The notes below the pieces were generated by a model. That model saw only the letters and a list, made by a program, of their open reading frames with translations. It ran no database searches and was not told the origin of the DNA. Of a stretch of DNA of 64,000 bases, positions 53,038-64,000 are shown piece after piece. Source of the DNA: Arthrobacter sp. Hiyo8 (GTDB lineage Bacteria > Actinomycetota > Actinomycetes > Actinomycetales > Micrococcaceae). Numbering within the stretch: the stretch's first letter is position 1; the number at the start of each line of letters is the position of its first letter. The translations under genes were made by a program, and so were the position numbers. The stretch spans positions 744,001 to 808,000 of the forward strand of contig AP014719.1 of assembly GCA_001549895.1 (NCBI GenBank), given 5' to 3'.

Positions 53038-53567
53038 CTAGCTCTGGTTGAAGAACGTTGCTTGCGCTTCGCTGACCTTCTTGTCGTCGCCGAGAACTTC
53101 GACGTACGACGGCGACAGCAGGAAAACCTTGCTGGTGACGCGCTCAATGCTGCCGTGGAGTCCGAAGACCAAACCGGCGGAAAAATCGACGAGGCGCTTG
53201 GCATCTGCCTCGCCCATGTCCGTGACGTTCATGATCACCGGGATGCCATCCCGGAAACTCTCGCCGATGATCTTGGCGTCATTGTAGGAGCGGGGATGGA
53301 CAGTGGTGATCTGCCTCAGACCGGAGGCGTCTTCGCGGCTGGACGCCGCACGCTTGATAGGTGTCACGGGTGCGCGGTATTCCTCTTCGGCGACAGGGGG
53401 ACTTCACGAACTACTTCACGTACAGGTGCTGGGGCGCGGCGCTCTTCACGATTGTGGTCGACCGACCGGTCCTCGTCCGTGTGCTGCACGTGCTGCTCAG
53501 ACTCGTAGTGTTCATCGCCATCGGCGAGCCCAAGATAAACCATTGTCTTGCGCAGTGCGCCAGCCAT
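53038..53567 (-). CDS. sepF: cell division protein SepF (one frameshift)
   Basis: A membrane-anchored partner of FtsZ that aligns filaments at the septum. The N-terminal amphipathic segment is [20 protein letters not shown], the linker is acidic and His-rich, and the globular domain contains [45 protein letters not shown] and [24 protein letters not shown], the SepF core with the conserved glycine of the dimer interface. One C is missing near 53395 in a C run. Repaired length is about 177 residues. In actinobacteria without FtsA it is the main FtsZ membrane anchor. Confidence 0.94.
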
Positions 53568-53655
53568 GCTGGACTCCTATCGTGTCTGCAGTGGGCGGGC
53601 CGCCCATGACTTGACATCGCTGAAATCCCGGCCCGTCGCTTCCAATACTTTGACG

Positions 53656-54404
53656 CTACCCCACGCGCGGGCGCGAACCGAGAATATCCGAGCCAATTCG
53701 CAGGTGTGTCGCACCGAATTGAACGGCAGCTTCGAGGTCCTGGCTCATCCCGGCGGATACCCCCACGGCGTCCGGATAAAGTCCCGAAGATCCTGTGAAA
53801 TGTTGGCGAGTTTCTCGAACGCTTCCTCCGGGGGCGCACCGAGCGGCGCGACCGCCATCACGCCGGCCAGGCGCAGTCCGGCGGCGGTTGCGATGGATTC
53901 CGCGAGGCGCTCGACGTCGGACGGAGCGGCACCGCCGCGGTGGGCGCCGCCGTCGTCCTCAAGACTGACCTGGATGTAGCAGTCGAGGTCCGGTCTGCCG
54001 GACTCGGACTGTTGCCGCGCAACGGCCTTTGCAAGTGCCTCGGCGAGTTGCGGACGGTCGATCGATTGGACGGAGAACGCGTACTTCACGACGGACTTGG
54101 CCTTGTTGCTTTGCAGTTGACCAATGAAGTGCCAACGCACCGGGAGTCCGGCGAGCTCGGCGGACTTCGCGGCCGCTTCCTGGTCCCGGTTTTCGCCGAC
54201 ATCCGTCACGCCAAGTGCCGCCAGCCGCGCTACGTCCGCTGCGGGATGGAATTTGCTGACGACTATCAGTTGCGGCTCTTCGCTTCGCCCGGCGGCCGCG
54301 GTTGCCGCCGAAATCCTTTGGCGGACCGCGGAGAGCCGTTCGCGCAGCTCGGCCGTACGCCGATCGCCCGCGGCGCTTTCCGCCGTGGGGAAATCCTCAC
54401 TCAT
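53656..54404 (-). CDS. YggS-family PLP homeostasis protein (one frameshift)
   Basis: A fold-type III PLP-binding protein controlling free pyridoxal phosphate. The PLP lysine is in LIVVSKFHPAADVARLAALG; further motifs are VGENRDQEAAAKSAEL, VRWHFIGQLQSNKAKSVV, QVSLEDDGGAHRGG and, after a frame change near 53780, SAGMSQDLEAAVQFGATHLRIGSDILGSRP. Repaired length is 249 residues, within the usual 225-260. It starts inside the end of pgeF (8-base overlap), so the two are coupled. The pgeF-yggS-sepF order is standard for the group. Confidence 0.92.
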
Positions 54405-55089
54405 GCGTCCACACCAAACCTGCAAACCGCCCTGTTTTCTGATTGCGGCGGTACGAGAAGAGCCGGGCGGTCTCGCGCGTGCACTCCCCGAGTACTCGAC
54501 CGTGATGTCGAGTGCCTGCAGCTGGGCACGCACACCGGCAGGCAGGTCCAGTGCGGGCGTGCCCCACGAGGTTGTGGACCAGGTTTCCGGAACCGCGGCA
54601 GCCACGTCCGTCCGCAGCTGTTCCGGAACTTCGTAGCATTCACCGCAGATGGAAGGGCCCACCCAGGCGCTGATGGCCGCCGCGCCGCGGTTTCGCATCT
54701 CCACCACAGTGGCCGAAACGATATCGGCGGCAACCCCGGGCCGGCCGGCATGGACCACCGCAAGGACGGGATTGACGTCATCCGGCACTTTGCCCAAGAG
54801 CACAACGGGACACAATCGGCCACCATGACCGCGAGGGGTTGCCCCCTTGACACCATGGCGTCCGCCGTTGGTCCGTCCCGGGCACGGAGATGAATTCGAC
54901 GGCTTTTCCGTGGACCTGGTTCATGTATTGGAAACGGCGTCCGCCGAGCCCCGCTGCTGCTTCCAGCCGGGCCCGGCGCACCATGACGTCGTCAGGATTG
55001 TCCGCTACGTGCAGTGCAAGGTTGCCCGCATCGTCATCGGAGAAGGCAACCGAAATTCCGGGCCGCACTTCTTTTCGCCACCAAAACAC
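54397..55089 (-). CDS. pgeF: peptidoglycan editing factor PgeF, laccase-domain protein (about three frameshifts)
   Basis: Multicopper-oxidase-like YfiH family. It starts with a GTG (VFWWRKEVRPGISVAFSDDD) and shows the metal-site motifs YMNQVHGKAVEF (His), VMVADCVPVVLLGKV (Cys) and VLAVVHAGRPGVAADI (His; the family norm is HAGWRG, here HAGRPG). Then AWVGPSICGECYEVPE and the end TRETARLFSYRRNQKTGRFA. Frame changes near 54867, 54806 and 54483 fit lost bases. Repaired length is about 232 residues. In E. coli the enzyme removes wrongly placed amino acids from wall precursors, which fits its place here. Confidence 0.88.
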
Positions 55090-55127
55090 TACTGGCTAAC
55101 TCTCCTGGGTGGGTTTGAACAGAGCTG

Positions 55128-56359
55128 CTACTTCAGGAAGTCCGGAACATCGAGGTCGTCGGTGCGGCTTCCCGAAAGGTCCGGTTCGACGACGGCCGGG
55201 AGGTCGACGTCGAAGCCCGAGTCGGCGGGCAAGGCGGACGGGCGCTGCTGGCCCCAGTTGCTCAAGCCGGAAGCTCCGACACCGGCGGAAACATGCTGCG
55301 GCGCAGAGTAGGCCGGAGCAGCTGTTGGTGCCGCGGGACGGTCCGGAGCGGCAGTGGCCTGGTGCTGACCCGGCTGCTGGGCTGCAGGCTGGTTCATCGA
55401 GGGCGAGGTGGCCTTGAGGTCGTCAAAACCGGCGGCGATAACCGTGACGCGCGCCTCGTCACCCAAGGCGTCGTCGATGACGGCACCGAAGATGATGTTG
55501 GCTTCGGGGTGGGCCACTTCCTGCACGAGCCTCGCGGCCTCGTTGATCTCGAACAGGCCGAGGTCCGAGCCGCCCTGGATGGAAAGCAGGACGCCGTGGG
55601 CGCCGTCGATCGATGCTTCCAGAAGCGGAGAAGCGATGGCGAGTTCGGCGGCCTTGACAGCGCGGTCCTCTCCTCGTGCCGAGCCGATACCCATCAGCGC
55701 GGAGCCTGCACCCTGCATGACCGACTTGACGTCGGCGAAGTCGAGGTTGATCAGGCCAGGGGTGGTGATGAGGTCCGTGATGCCCTGGACACCGGACAGA
55801 AGTACTTGGTCAGCGGAACGGAAAGCGTCCAGGACGGAGACGTTACGGTCGCTGATGGACAGGAGGCGGTCGTTGGGGATGACGATGAGGGTATCGACTT
55901 CGTCGCGCAGGGCGTCGATTCCGGCCTCGGCCGAGCCGGCGCGCCGGCGGCCTTCGAAGGTGAAGGGACGCGTGACGACACCGATGGTCAGTGCGCCGAG
56001 CGAGCGTGCGATCCGGGCCACGACGGGGCGCCGCCGGTTCCGGTGCCGCCGCCTTCGCCTGCGGTGACGAAGACCATGTCGGCTCCGCGGATGACCTCTT
56101 CGATCTCGTCGGCGTGGTCCTCGGCTGCCTGGCGTCCGACGTCGGGGTTGGCGCCGGCTCCCAGACCGCGGGTGAGTTCACGTCCGACGTCGAGCTTGAC
56201 GTCCGCGTCGCTCATGAGGAGAGCCTGGGCATCGGTGTTGATGGCGATGAACTCGACGCCGCGGAGGCCGACTTCGATCATTCGGTTAACTGCATTCACG
56301 CCACCGCCGCCGATGCCGACGACCTTGATGACGGCCAAGTAATTCTGCGGTGCTGCCAC
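55128..56359 (-). CDS. ftsZ: cell division GTPase FtsZ (one frameshift)
   Basis: The tubulin-like ring protein. GTP-binding motifs: [16 protein letters not shown] near residue 12, NTDAQAL, and the signature [19 protein letters not shown] near residue 106. The frame changes exactly inside that signature, near 56027 (GCCCCCGTC read with four C), which no living cell could tolerate; it is a sequence error. The C-terminal linker is Ala/Pro/Gln-rich ([19 protein letters not shown]) and the tail [10 protein letters not shown] is the conserved peptide bound by SepF and FtsW. Repaired length is about 410 residues. GTG with AAGGGG upstream. Confidence 0.96.
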
Positions 56360-56574
56360 GTTTCGTGCCCCTTGCTTGTGTCCTATAGCGAAACAGATCG
56401 AGTCCAACTTGAATCCTTGGACCTTAACCCTCTAGTTGAAGGTTATAGTTATGTCAAGTAACTCTTAAGTGACGGTATGGGCTATGAATCCGACATTCAA
56501 TGACCGCCTCCGCGTGTCGTGTGAAAGTCCGAAAAATAGCCCTCTACGTCAGAGAAGTTACTTCCTGAAATGGT
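56360..56574. promoter_or_regulatory. ftsQ-ftsZ intergenic region, likely ftsZ promoters
   Basis: A 215-bp, unusually A/T-rich region for this genome, directly upstream of ftsZ. In actinobacteria this gap carries the main ftsZ promoters. Stretches such as TTATAGTTATGTCAAG and TTAACTTGAAGG could serve, but I cannot assign -35/-10 pairs with confidence. Confidence 0.5.
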
Positions 56575-57412
56575 CTATTTGGTGAACGGGTGCCTCGGTG
56601 CGCTGACATCGTAGACATTCACCGGAACTTTTGGATTGGCGGGAGCCTTGAGCAACGCCTCGAGGACGCGGGCCTTCAGCTCCTTCTCGTCCGCATTCCC
56701 CCACACGACGATCTTGCCGTCCGTGAGCTTGAGCTCGACGGCGTCCGGCGACGAGGCCGACGCGTTGGCCATCTTCGCGAGGACATCCGCCGGCAGCGTC
56801 GCAAGAACGGCCGTGATCGCCTTGAAGAGATTCTGGTTGGCTCCTTGCCCATCGATGAGCGGCAAGGCAACCGATGCGGGATCGGCCGTTGATCCGAGCT
56901 GGACGCCGTCGACGTCAACCAGTGAATAGTTGTCACCGCTCTTCACCAGGGCCACGGTACCCGCTCCACGATGTGGACCAGGAGTTCCGACGGCGGCCGG
57001 GCTTCGGTACTGACTGAACGCACCTGGACGAGGGGCTTGAGCAGCGCGGCGATCTCGGCGTCGTTGATTTGCGGAAGGGGTTTTCCCTTCACCGGTTCGA
57101 GTGCCTTCTGGACGCTCCCCGCCTGGAGAAGCTTCGTACCGTCGACCGACACTGTGCGCACGGCGAACACCGGCGAGTAGATCGCCGCAACGATAATTCC
57201 GGCGACAAGGGCGACGATGATTGCCAAGGCAGTGAGCACGGTCCTCCGGCGCTTGCGTCCCTTGGGTTCCGGAAAGGCCAGCACGTTGCTGTCCTTCGCA
57301 CGGGCGGCCTCCGAAGGGCCACCGACGGGATCGTCGAGGCTGCGTTCAGCACTGACGACTCCGGCCGGGTGCCCGCCTGCGGCTTGAAAGTCGGCTTCCG
57401 GGTGTCAGCCAC
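56575..57412 (-). CDS. ftsQ: cell division protein FtsQ (two frameshifts)
   Basis: A bitopic division protein with a cytoplasmic N-terminus ([20 protein letters not shown]), one membrane helix (RRTVLTALAIIVALVAGIIVAAI) and an extracellular POTRA domain (FAVRTVSVDGTKLLQAGSVQ, INDAEIAALLKPLVQVRSVS, ELLVHIVERVPVALVKSGDNY), then the beta domain to DVSAPRHPFTK. Frame changes near 57345 and 56953 each fit one lost base. Repaired length is about 279 residues. The GTG start overlaps the murC stop by eight bases. No ftsA gene follows, as expected for actinobacteria. Confidence 0.92.
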
Positions 57413-58778
57413 CCAACAGCTCCACGATCCGGGGCCCGTATGCCGTGACGTCACCGGCTCCGACGGTGAGGACGATGTCGCCCTCGCCGGCCGCGGAGAG
57501 AACCGCGTCCAGCGCTTCCTGCCCGCCGGCAACGAGCCTGCCGCTCTTGAGGCGCCCTGTGATCAGGGTGCTCGTGACCCCGGGAATGGGATCCTCGCGG
57601 GCAGGGTAGATATCCAGCACGAGGGCCGTATCCGCCTCGCCAAGCGCTTCAGCAAACTGCTCCGCGAATTCGCGCGTGCGGGAAAACAGATGTGGCTGGA
57701 AGAGCACATGCACCTTGTTGCCGCCTGCGACGGAACGGGCAGCGGTCAGGGCGGCCCGGACCTCCGTGGGGTGGTGGGCGTAGTCGTCGTAGACACGCAC
57801 GCCCCTCCCCTGCCCCTTGAACTCGAATCGCCGCGAGGCTCCGGTGAAATGGCCGAGGGCGGCCGCGGCAGCCCCGGGCGCCACGCCGAGCTCGACGGCG
57901 ACGCCGAACGCGGCCGCCGCGTTCAAGGCGTTGTGCCTCCCGGGCACTTGGAGGTCGAGCCGGTATTCCTGTCCGCCCACGGAGACCCTGACGTCGCCGG
58001 GTCCCCCGTCGCGCAGCCGGATATCGGCGTCCTCCGCGGTCCCGTAGCTCAGTACCCGGGTATTGCCTGCGGCGCGGGTCCGTTCCGCGAGGGCCCGGGC
58101 GCCGTCGTCGTCCGCGCAGGCGAAAAGCACGCCGTTGGCGGGCAGGAGTGACGCGAAACTGTCGAAGGAGGCGTAGACGGCCTCAGGCGTGCCGTAGTAG
58201 TCCAGGTGGTCGGCCTCGACGTTGGTGACGACGGCGATGAGGGGCCGGTAGTTGAGGAAGGAACCGTCCGATTCGTCGGCTTCGGCAACGAAGATATCCG
58301 AGGCGCCGTGCGCGGCGTTGACACCGAGGGCAGGTACGTTGGCGCCGATGGCGAACGACGGATCCAGGCCCGCTTCCTTGAGCAACACGGCAACCATTGA
58401 CGTGGTGGTGGATTTGCCGTGCGTCCCGGCCACGGTCACCACACGGTCGGCGCCCATGGTTGCTGCGAGGGCCTCGGAGCGGTGGAGCACCGGCAGGCCG
58501 GCCGCCCGGGCCGCTTCCAGCTCCGGATTGTCCGCCCTGATGGCCGAACCGGCGACGACGGTCTGGGCGTCACGAAGATTTTCTGCGGCGTAGCCCACAG
58601 CGATCCGCGCCCCGGCCGACTGGAGGTCCTGCATGACGGGCAGGTCCTTGGCGTCGGAACCGCTCACGGGAACGCCCCTGGCCACCATGATGCGTGCGAC
58701 GGCGGACATGCCCACGCCGCCGATGCCGATGAAATGGACCCTGCCGAGGGAATTGATGTCTGCGTGGGGCTGGGTCAT
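57405..58778 (-). CDS. murC: UDP-N-acetylmuramate--L-alanine ligase
   Basis: Adds the first peptide residue of the wall precursor. Intact at 457 residues. The N-terminal Rossmann-like domain starts [19 protein letters not shown]; the ATP loop is [18 protein letters not shown]; further Mur-ligase motifs are [44 protein letters not shown] and [16 protein letters not shown]. The ATG overlaps the murG stop (ATGA) and the stop overlaps ftsQ, so murG-murC-ftsQ are coupled. Confidence 0.97.
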   Translation of the reverse strand: MTQPHADINSLGRVHFIGIGGVGMSAVARIMVARGVPVSGSDAKDLPVMQDLQSAGARIAVGYAAENLRDAQTVVAGSAIRADNPELEAARAAGLPVLHRSEALAATMGADRVVTVAGTHGKSTTTSMVAVLLKEAGLDPSFAIGANVPALGVNAAHGASDIFVAEADESDGSFLNYRPLIAVVTNVEADHLDYYGTPEAVYASFDSFASLLPANGVLFACADDDGARALAERTRAAGNTRVLSYGTAEDADIRLRDGGPGDVRVSVGGQEYRLDLQVPGRHNALNAAAAFGVAVELGVAPGAAAAALGHFTGASRRFEFKGQGRGVRVYDDYAHHPTEVRAALTAARSVAGGNKVHVLFQPHLFSRTREFAEQFAEALGEADTALVLDIYPAREDPIPGVTSTLITGRLKSGRLVAGGQEALDAVLSAAGEGDIVLTVGAGDVTAYGPRIVELLGG

Positions 58779-59880
58779 TCGGATACCGCTTCCAAGACGA
58801 GATCAGCCATCCGCTGATCAGCATTTCTGATGCCAAGTTCCTTTGCCTTGCTGGCCATGTCCTCAAGGCGGGCTTGATCCGTGAGCAAGGGAATCAACTC
58901 GGCTTTGAGCCACTCCGCGGTCAAGGCCCGGTCGTCGACCAGAAGCGCTGCCCCGGCCTTGACCAGTGCGGAGGCGTTCATTGCCTGCTCGCCGTTTCCG
59001 ATGGGCAGTGGAACGAAGACTGCCGGGAGCCCGACGGCGGCCACCTCACTGACGGTTGCCGCGCCGGATCGGGCAAGGAGGACGTCTGCTGCCGCGTAGA
59101 CGTTTTCCATGCCGTCGACGTATTCCACCTGGTGGTAGCCGTCGGCAGCCAGGGGGCGCCGTCGTCGTTCGTCACTGCCTTGCCCCGGCCGGTGATGTGC
59201 AGTGTCTGGATACCGGCATCCGCCAAAGCGGCGACGGCACCGGCGATGGTGCGGTTGATGCTCTGGGCGCCCGAGGAACCGCCCGTCACGATGAGTGCTG
59301 GTTGTCCGGCGTCCAGGCCAAGCGACTGCCGGGCATCCGCGCGCCAGGCCGCCCGGTCCAAACCGGCGATGGCCTTGCGCATGGGCATCCCGACATGGCG
59401 GGCGTGCCGTAGCCGGGTTTCCGGGAAGGCCACGCCCACGTGCTTGGTGAACATGGCTCCTACCCGGTTGGCAAGCCCTGCGCGCGTGTTGGCCTCGTGG
59501 ATGACGATGGGGATCCTGCGACGCCAGGCCGCGAGGTACATGGGAGTGCAGACATAGCCGCCGACGCCGAGGAGGACGTCGGCCTGTGCGTCGTCCAGGA
59601 TGCGACCGGCTTGCTTGACGGCCGCCGCGAGCCTGCCGGGCAGTTTGAGCAGATCCGCGGAAGGCTTGCGGGGAAAGGGAACCCGGTCAATCGTGGCCAG
59701 CTCGTAGCCGGCGGCCGGCACGAGGCGCGTTTCCATGCCGTTGGGCGTGCCGACGGCAAGGATCTTCGCGTCCGGCCGCAGCGACTTGATGGCGTCGGCG
59801 ATGGCAAGCAGGGGGCTGATGTGTCCGGCGGTCCCGCCGCCGGCGAGGACCACGGAGAGGGGCTTGGGCTGGGAATTCAT
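58775..59880 (-). CDS. murG: UDP-GlcNAc transferase forming lipid II (one frameshift)
   Basis: Adds GlcNAc to lipid I on the inner face of the membrane. GT28 motifs: [23 protein letters not shown] (donor loop), [55 protein letters not shown] and, after the frame change near 59153 (C run), [37 protein letters not shown]. Repaired length is about 368 residues. It starts six bases after ftsW. Confidence 0.95.
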
Positions 59881-59886
59881 GGAGTG

Positions 59887-61190
59887 CTATGTACGCTTTC
59901 GTGCAGTTTTCGCAAATCGCCAGCGCGGCTTGGAACGGCTGGCAGGAGCCATTTGGGCGCGGGCCAAAGACAACACTACGCCCACGCCACATAGCGACAT
60001 CACCAACGCTGAACCGCCATAGGAAATGAAAGGCAGAGGAACGCCGATCACGGGGAGCAACCCTGCCACCATGGCCATGTTGATCGCAGCCTGTCCAAGC
60101 ATCCACGCCATGATCGAGCCGCCGAGCACCCGGGCGAACAAGTCTTCCTGGTGGCTGACGACCCGGTAGATCGCAACCGCGAGCAAGGCAAAAAGCACCA
60201 GGACCACGATCGTCCCCACAAGCCCGAGTTCTTCCCCGATGACAGCGAAGATGAAGTCGTTGTGGGCTTCGGGAATCCACTGGTATTTTTGCCGGCTCTG
60301 GCCGAGTCCGACACCAAGCCAACCTCCCGAAGCAAGGGCGCTGAGCCCCTGTTCGCTCTGGAAGCCGATGTCGCTCGCCCCCGCGCAGCTCTGCCCCATC
60401 CATGAGGTGATCCGGCACATCCGGTTCCACTCGTGAACGCCAGGATCAGGGCGGCAGCTGCGGCAACTCCGCCGGCCGCAGCGAAGAGCCTCAAGTTGAC
60501 GCCGCCGAAAAACAATCCGGCAGCCATGATGAGCATGACCACCAGGGAGGTTCCGAGGTCATGTCCGAGGACAATCAAGGTGATGATGGCGCCGGAGACC
60601 GGAACGACCGGGATCAGCGCGTGCGTCCACTTGTCCAGAAGTTTTGCTTTGACGGAAAGAACCGTGGCCATCCAGAGCACCAGCGCGAACTTGGCGAACT
60701 CCGATGGCTGGAAGGTGAAGCCGCCGATCTCGATCCAGTTCTGGTTGCCCAGCACACGTTTGCCGATGACCAGAACCAGCACCAGCAAGGCGCCGGCAAG
60801 AATGATCGAGGGCCACGCGAATCGCTTGAGCCACAGGACATTGACCCTCGAAAGCACCAGCATCGCGACGATGCCGATAGCGGCGAACATGCCTTGCTTA
60901 GTGGCGATGGAGTATGGGGATTCGCCGGCCGCAATCGCTTCGACGCTCGACGCCGACAGGACCATGATGATCCCGATGGCCGTCAGCGCAAGCGAAGCAC
61001 CAAGAATCAAGTAGTAGGTTGACCCGCCGCTCGATTTACCGCTTCCCTCGAGAGTCGACCAAAACCCGGAAATCCCCGAGCGGATGCGGGACGGCAGCGA
61101 AGCCCGCCCAACGCCTCCCGCGCGTCCGGCGGGGTCTGCCTTGCCGGCCCGGGTCCGCCCGGGCCCGCTGCGCGTGGGCGTGCTGACCAT
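59887..61190 (-). CDS. ftsW: SEDS-family septal peptidoglycan glycosyltransferase (one frameshift)
   Basis: A ten-helix polymerase working with a class B PBP. The N-terminus is basic (TPTRSGPGRTRAGKADPAGR), then YYLILGASLALTAIGIIMVLSASSVEAI, GNQNWIEIGGFTFQPSEFAKFALVLWMAT (SEDS signature), LIVLGHDLGTSLVVMLI, AHNDFIFAVIGEELGLVGTI and INMAMVAGLLPVIGVPLPFISYGGSALV. One G is missing near 60432 (AGTGGGAACCGG). Repaired length is about 434 residues. It follows murD with two bases between. Confidence 0.95.
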
Positions 61191-61192
61191 TG

Positions 61193-62777
61193 TTACTCCT
61201 CGGTGGTCTGTGCCTGGCCTTCCACAAGCTCGCGCACTGCCCGGATGAAAGCATCGCCACGGTGAGCGTAGGAAGAGAACTGGTCCATGGAGGCAGCCGC
61301 CGGGGCCATCAGCACCGTATCGCCGGACTCGGCGATACTTGCTGCCGACTCGACAGCATGGGCCATCACGGTGTCGCCGAAGATCGGAGACGGTTCCGCG
61401 GCGGTACCAGCTGAATCGGCGGACTGCACCATTTCAGTGTCGCCCTTGGGCTGCCCGATTACGGGCACATCCGCTGCGTGTCGCTTGAGGGAGGCTTCCA
61501 GGTCCGCGGTGTCGGAGCCGATCAGCACCACTGCCTTGAGCCTGTGCGCGTTGTTTTCGACCAACTCGTCATAGTTGACGCCCTTGGAGAGACCGCCGGC
61601 GATCCAGACGACCTTGTCGAACGCCGACAGGGCAGCAGAAGCTGCGTGCGGATTGGTCGCCTTGGAGTCGTTGACCCAGAGCACGCCGTTCTGCTTGGCC
61701 ACAGGCTGGATGCGGTGGTCTCCAGGGAGATAGTTCCTGAGGCCCTCCCGCACTGCGGCCGGTTCGACGCCGTAGGCGCGCACCAGCGCGGCGGCGGCCA
61801 GCGCGTTCGCAACCATGTGTCGCGGCGCGGCCGGCCCAGGTCCGCCAGGGACGCGAGTTCCTCTGCTGAACTCTTGCGCTCTTCGATGAACGCGCGGTCC
61901 ACGAGCAAGCCCTCGACGACGCCGAGCATGCTGACCGCCGGAGTCAGGGTGGTGAAACCGATCGCCCGGCAACCTTCGACCACGTCGGCGTTTTCCACCA
62001 TGCGTTCGGTCTCGATCTGCTCGGCGTTGTAGATACACGCCTTCTGCGTGTTCTCGAAGATTTTTGCCTTGTCCGCGAGGTAGGACTCGTAGGAGCCGTG
62101 CCAGTCGACGTGGTCCTCGGCGACATTGAGGCAGACGCTCGCCACCGGGGAGAGCGACTCGATCCAGTGCAATTGGAAGCTGGAAAGCTCAACAGCGAAG
62201 GCGTCGTACTCCACTGGGTCACGGAGTGCGTCCAGGATGGGCGTGCCTACATTCCCCACGGCGATTGCCTTGAGCCCCGCTGCCTGCAGCATCGCCTCGG
62301 TCATGCCCACCGTGGTGGTCTTGCCGTTCGTACCCGTGATGGTGAGCCAGTCCGCCGTCTTGCGGCCCTGGCGTTCGCGCACCCGCCAAGCGAGTTCGAC
62401 GTCGCCCACACCGGTACGTGGGCCCTTTTGGCAGCTGCCAGGAGGGACTGGTCCGGGCGCCAGCCCGGCGACGTCACGACGAGCTCGGCCTTTTCACCGT
62501 CCACCCGGGGCAGCGTTTTGACTGCATCTTGGCCGAGGAGGACGTCGGCTGCGCCGACGATCTTCAAGGTGTCCGCCTGCGCGAGGGCCTTGGCGCTCGT
62601 CGCCGCGTCGACAACCACCACGCGTGCGCCCAGTTCGATCAAGGTATCGGCGGCCGCGAATCCGGACACACCGATGCCGGTCACGACGACGCGGAGGCCC
62701 TTCCAGTCGGAATCCCAACTGACGAGGTCCTTGAGCCGGTCATTGGCAGAAGGCTTGGTTTGAGGACTTGCGCTCAC
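61193..62777 (-). CDS. murD: UDP-N-acetylmuramoyl-L-alanine--D-glutamate ligase (two frameshifts)
   Basis: Adds D-glutamate to the wall precursor. The N-terminal domain ([21 protein letters not shown]), ATP loop ([20 protein letters not shown]), [25 protein letters not shown], and C-terminal domain ([62 protein letters not shown]) are all present. Before the last motif lies a Ser/Ala/Pro-rich insert of about 35 residues (near [20 protein letters not shown]) that seems lineage-specific. Frame changes near 62370 and 61830. Repaired length is about 528 residues. GTG at 62777 overlaps the mraY stop (GTGA). Confidence 0.95.
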
Positions 62778-63883
62778 AGCAGCACCACCCATTCAGCATA
62801 GAAAATCCCAAGGCCTGCGGCCACGAATAGTCCACAAAGAATCCAGAATCGGACAACCACCGTGATTTCGGCCCAGCCCTTGAGTTCGAAATGATGCTGA
62901 AGTGGGGCCATCTTGAAGACCCGCTTACCCTTGGTGACCTTGAAGTAGCCCACCTGGATGATGACCGACAGCGTGATGAGGACGAAGAGCCCGCCGATGA
63001 TGCCCAAAAGAAGTTCCGTGCGGGAGAGGATCGCAAAGCCGGCCACGGCACCGCCGATTGCCAGGGAACCGGTGTCGCCCATGAAGATCTTCGCCGGGGA
63101 CGTGTTCCACCAGAGGAAGCCCACTAACGCGGCACTGCAAATAGCTGCCAGCAGCGCCAGATCGAGCGGGTCGCGGACCGAATAGCAACCGCTGCCCGCC
63201 TCGCGGGGTGAACCGCATGCCTGGTTGTTCTGCCAGATTCCCATGAGTGTGTAGGCTCCGAAGACCATGATGGAGGCACCGGCCGCGAGGCCGTCCAATC
63301 CGTCCGTCAGGTTGACGCCGTTGGTTGCCGCAGTGACGATCAGGTTCGACCAGATGACGAACAGGATGGCTCCGAGGACGGTGCCCCCGAAGGCCAGGTT
63401 CAGCCAGGGAATGTCCCGCACAAGCGAAATATGCGTGGAGGCCGGCGTGATCCCCTGCGAGTCGGGGAAGTTCAGGACGAGCACTGCGAAGACAATGCCG
63501 ACAAAAGCTTGGAGAATCAGCTTCGCCTTGGCGTTGAGTCCGAGGCTGCGCTGCTTGGAAATCTTGATGAAATCGTCGAGGAAACCAACGAATCCCATAC
63601 CGACCATCAGGAACAACAAGAGCAGACCCGAGGCGGACGGGCCCGGTGATCGCGGGTTCATCATCCACATGATCAGGTGGGTCAACCCGTAGCTGATGAG
63701 CACCGCGGCCACCACGACTGTCCCGCCCATCGTGGGGGTACCACGCTTGGTGTGGTGGGAGGTGGGTCCATCGTCGCGGATGAACTGGCCGTATCCCTTG
63801 GTGACGAGGAACCGGATGAAGAGTGGCGTGCCAACCAGGGCCACCAGGAGGGCGACGCCCGCGCCGATCAACAGTGCAATCAC
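62774..63883 (-). CDS. mraY: phospho-N-acetylmuramoyl-pentapeptide transferase (lipid I synthase)
   Basis: Joins the UDP-muramyl pentapeptide to the lipid carrier. Intact, 369 residues, about ten helices. Family motifs: [20 protein letters not shown] near residue 38, [20 protein letters not shown] with the catalytic Asp pair, [10 protein letters not shown] and [12 protein letters not shown], and [13 protein letters not shown] near the end. The GTG start overlaps the murF stop (GTGA) and its stop overlaps the murD start. The extended loop [20 protein letters not shown] is typical for actinobacteria. Confidence 0.97.
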   Translation of the reverse strand: MIALLIGAGVALLVALVGTPLFIRFLVTKGYGQFIRDDGPTSHHTKRGTPTMGGTVVVAAVLISYGLTHLIMWMMNPRSPGPSASGLLLLFLMVGMGFVGFLDDFIKISKQRSLGLNAKAKLILQAFVGIVFAVLVLNFPDSQGITPASTHISLVRDIPWLNLAFGGTVLGAILFVIWSNLIVTAATNGVNLTDGLDGLAAGASIMVFGAYTLMGIWQNNQACGSPREAGSGCYSVRDPLDLALLAAICSAALVGFLWWNTSPAKIFMGDTGSLAIGGAVAGFAILSRTELLLGIIGGLFVLITLSVIIQVGYFKVTKGKRVFKMAPLQHHFELKGWAEITVVVRFWILCGLFVAAGLGIFYAEWVVLL

Positions 63884-64000
63884 AGCAGCTCGTTCCCTTC
63901 ATTGGCGGCAGTTGCGGCCGCGGTGTTCGCACTCGTACCGGTCTGTGGAGGTAATGCTATCCGATCCCCCAAATGCCTTAGGCCGACCCCGTTCGAGGAC
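63880..64000 (-). CDS. murF: MurF C-terminus (partial)
   Basis: The last 39 codons of UDP-N-acetylmuramoyl-tripeptide--D-alanyl-D-alanine ligase; the rest is beyond the window. The visible part [20 protein letters not shown] matches the end of MurF (SN-G-x-G-L-R-x-LGD), followed by an Ala/Thr-rich tail, and its stop overlaps the mraY start. Identification rests on this short match and the dcw order. Confidence 0.75.
   Translation of the reverse strand, partial: SSNGVGLRHLGDRIALPPQTGTSANTAAATAANEGNELL

Noticed and set aside
55128..56359. ftsZ, dnaE, parE and others as pseudogenes
   Set aside because: They are indispensable, conserved to both ends and each junction needs only one base; sequence error explains all of them.

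Overview
The window is chromosomal DNA of a high-GC actinobacterium, almost certainly Arthrobacter or a close relative in the Micrococcaceae. The evidence is the very high G+C, the Lys/Ala-rich extended principal sigma factor, DivIVA and SepF beside the dcw cluster, the lipB-lipA-DUF4191 block, polyphosphate glucokinase, DUF7455 and DUF4192 proteins, and cydABDC. No rRNA, tRNA, IS element, prophage or CRISPR array was recognised. Almost everything is core genome.

Layout. 1-5.3 kb: cytochrome bd genes cydA-cydB-cydD (minus) divergent from a BlaI-type repressor and an M56 membrane metallopeptidase (plus), with three near-identical palindromes in the shared promoter region. 5.4-16.5 kb: topoisomerase subunit B (ParE), a small DUF7455 protein, PaiB-like protein, an EamA exporter divergent from a MocR regulator, principal sigma factor, DUF4192 protein, MFS transporter, PAC2 protein. 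16.8-22.9 kb: leucyl aminopeptidase, dihydrolipoamide dehydrogenase, two-lipoyl-domain E2 acyltransferase, a small membrane protein, OsmC. 23-29.2 kb: tricorn-like S41 protease, TIGR01777 epimerase, a Ser/Thr kinase-like membrane protein. 29.3-32.4 kb: lipB-lipA (lipoylation of the E2 just upstream), DUF4191, RDD protein. 32.5-40.1 kb: nitrogen assimilation: glnA1 with a GlnR-like box, then glnE and glnA2 on the other strand. 40.2-45.9 kb: panB, SPOR protein, map, ppgK, nrdR, hisD. 46-64 kb: dnaE, rluD, lspA, divIVA, yggT, sepF, yggS, pgeF, ftsZ, ftsQ, murC, murG, ftsW, murD, mraY, murF (partial), all minus strand: the division and cell-wall cluster with several stop/start overlaps.

Most longer genes, including indispensable ones (ftsZ, dnaE, murD, parE, glnA), are broken into two or more frames. 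Wherever I could rebuild the junction, one base was missing, usually from a C or G run or a GGCC tetranucleotide. I read this as systematic deletion error in the assembly, not as pseudogenes. Each gene is therefore given as one feature across its frames, and frameshift positions are approximate.
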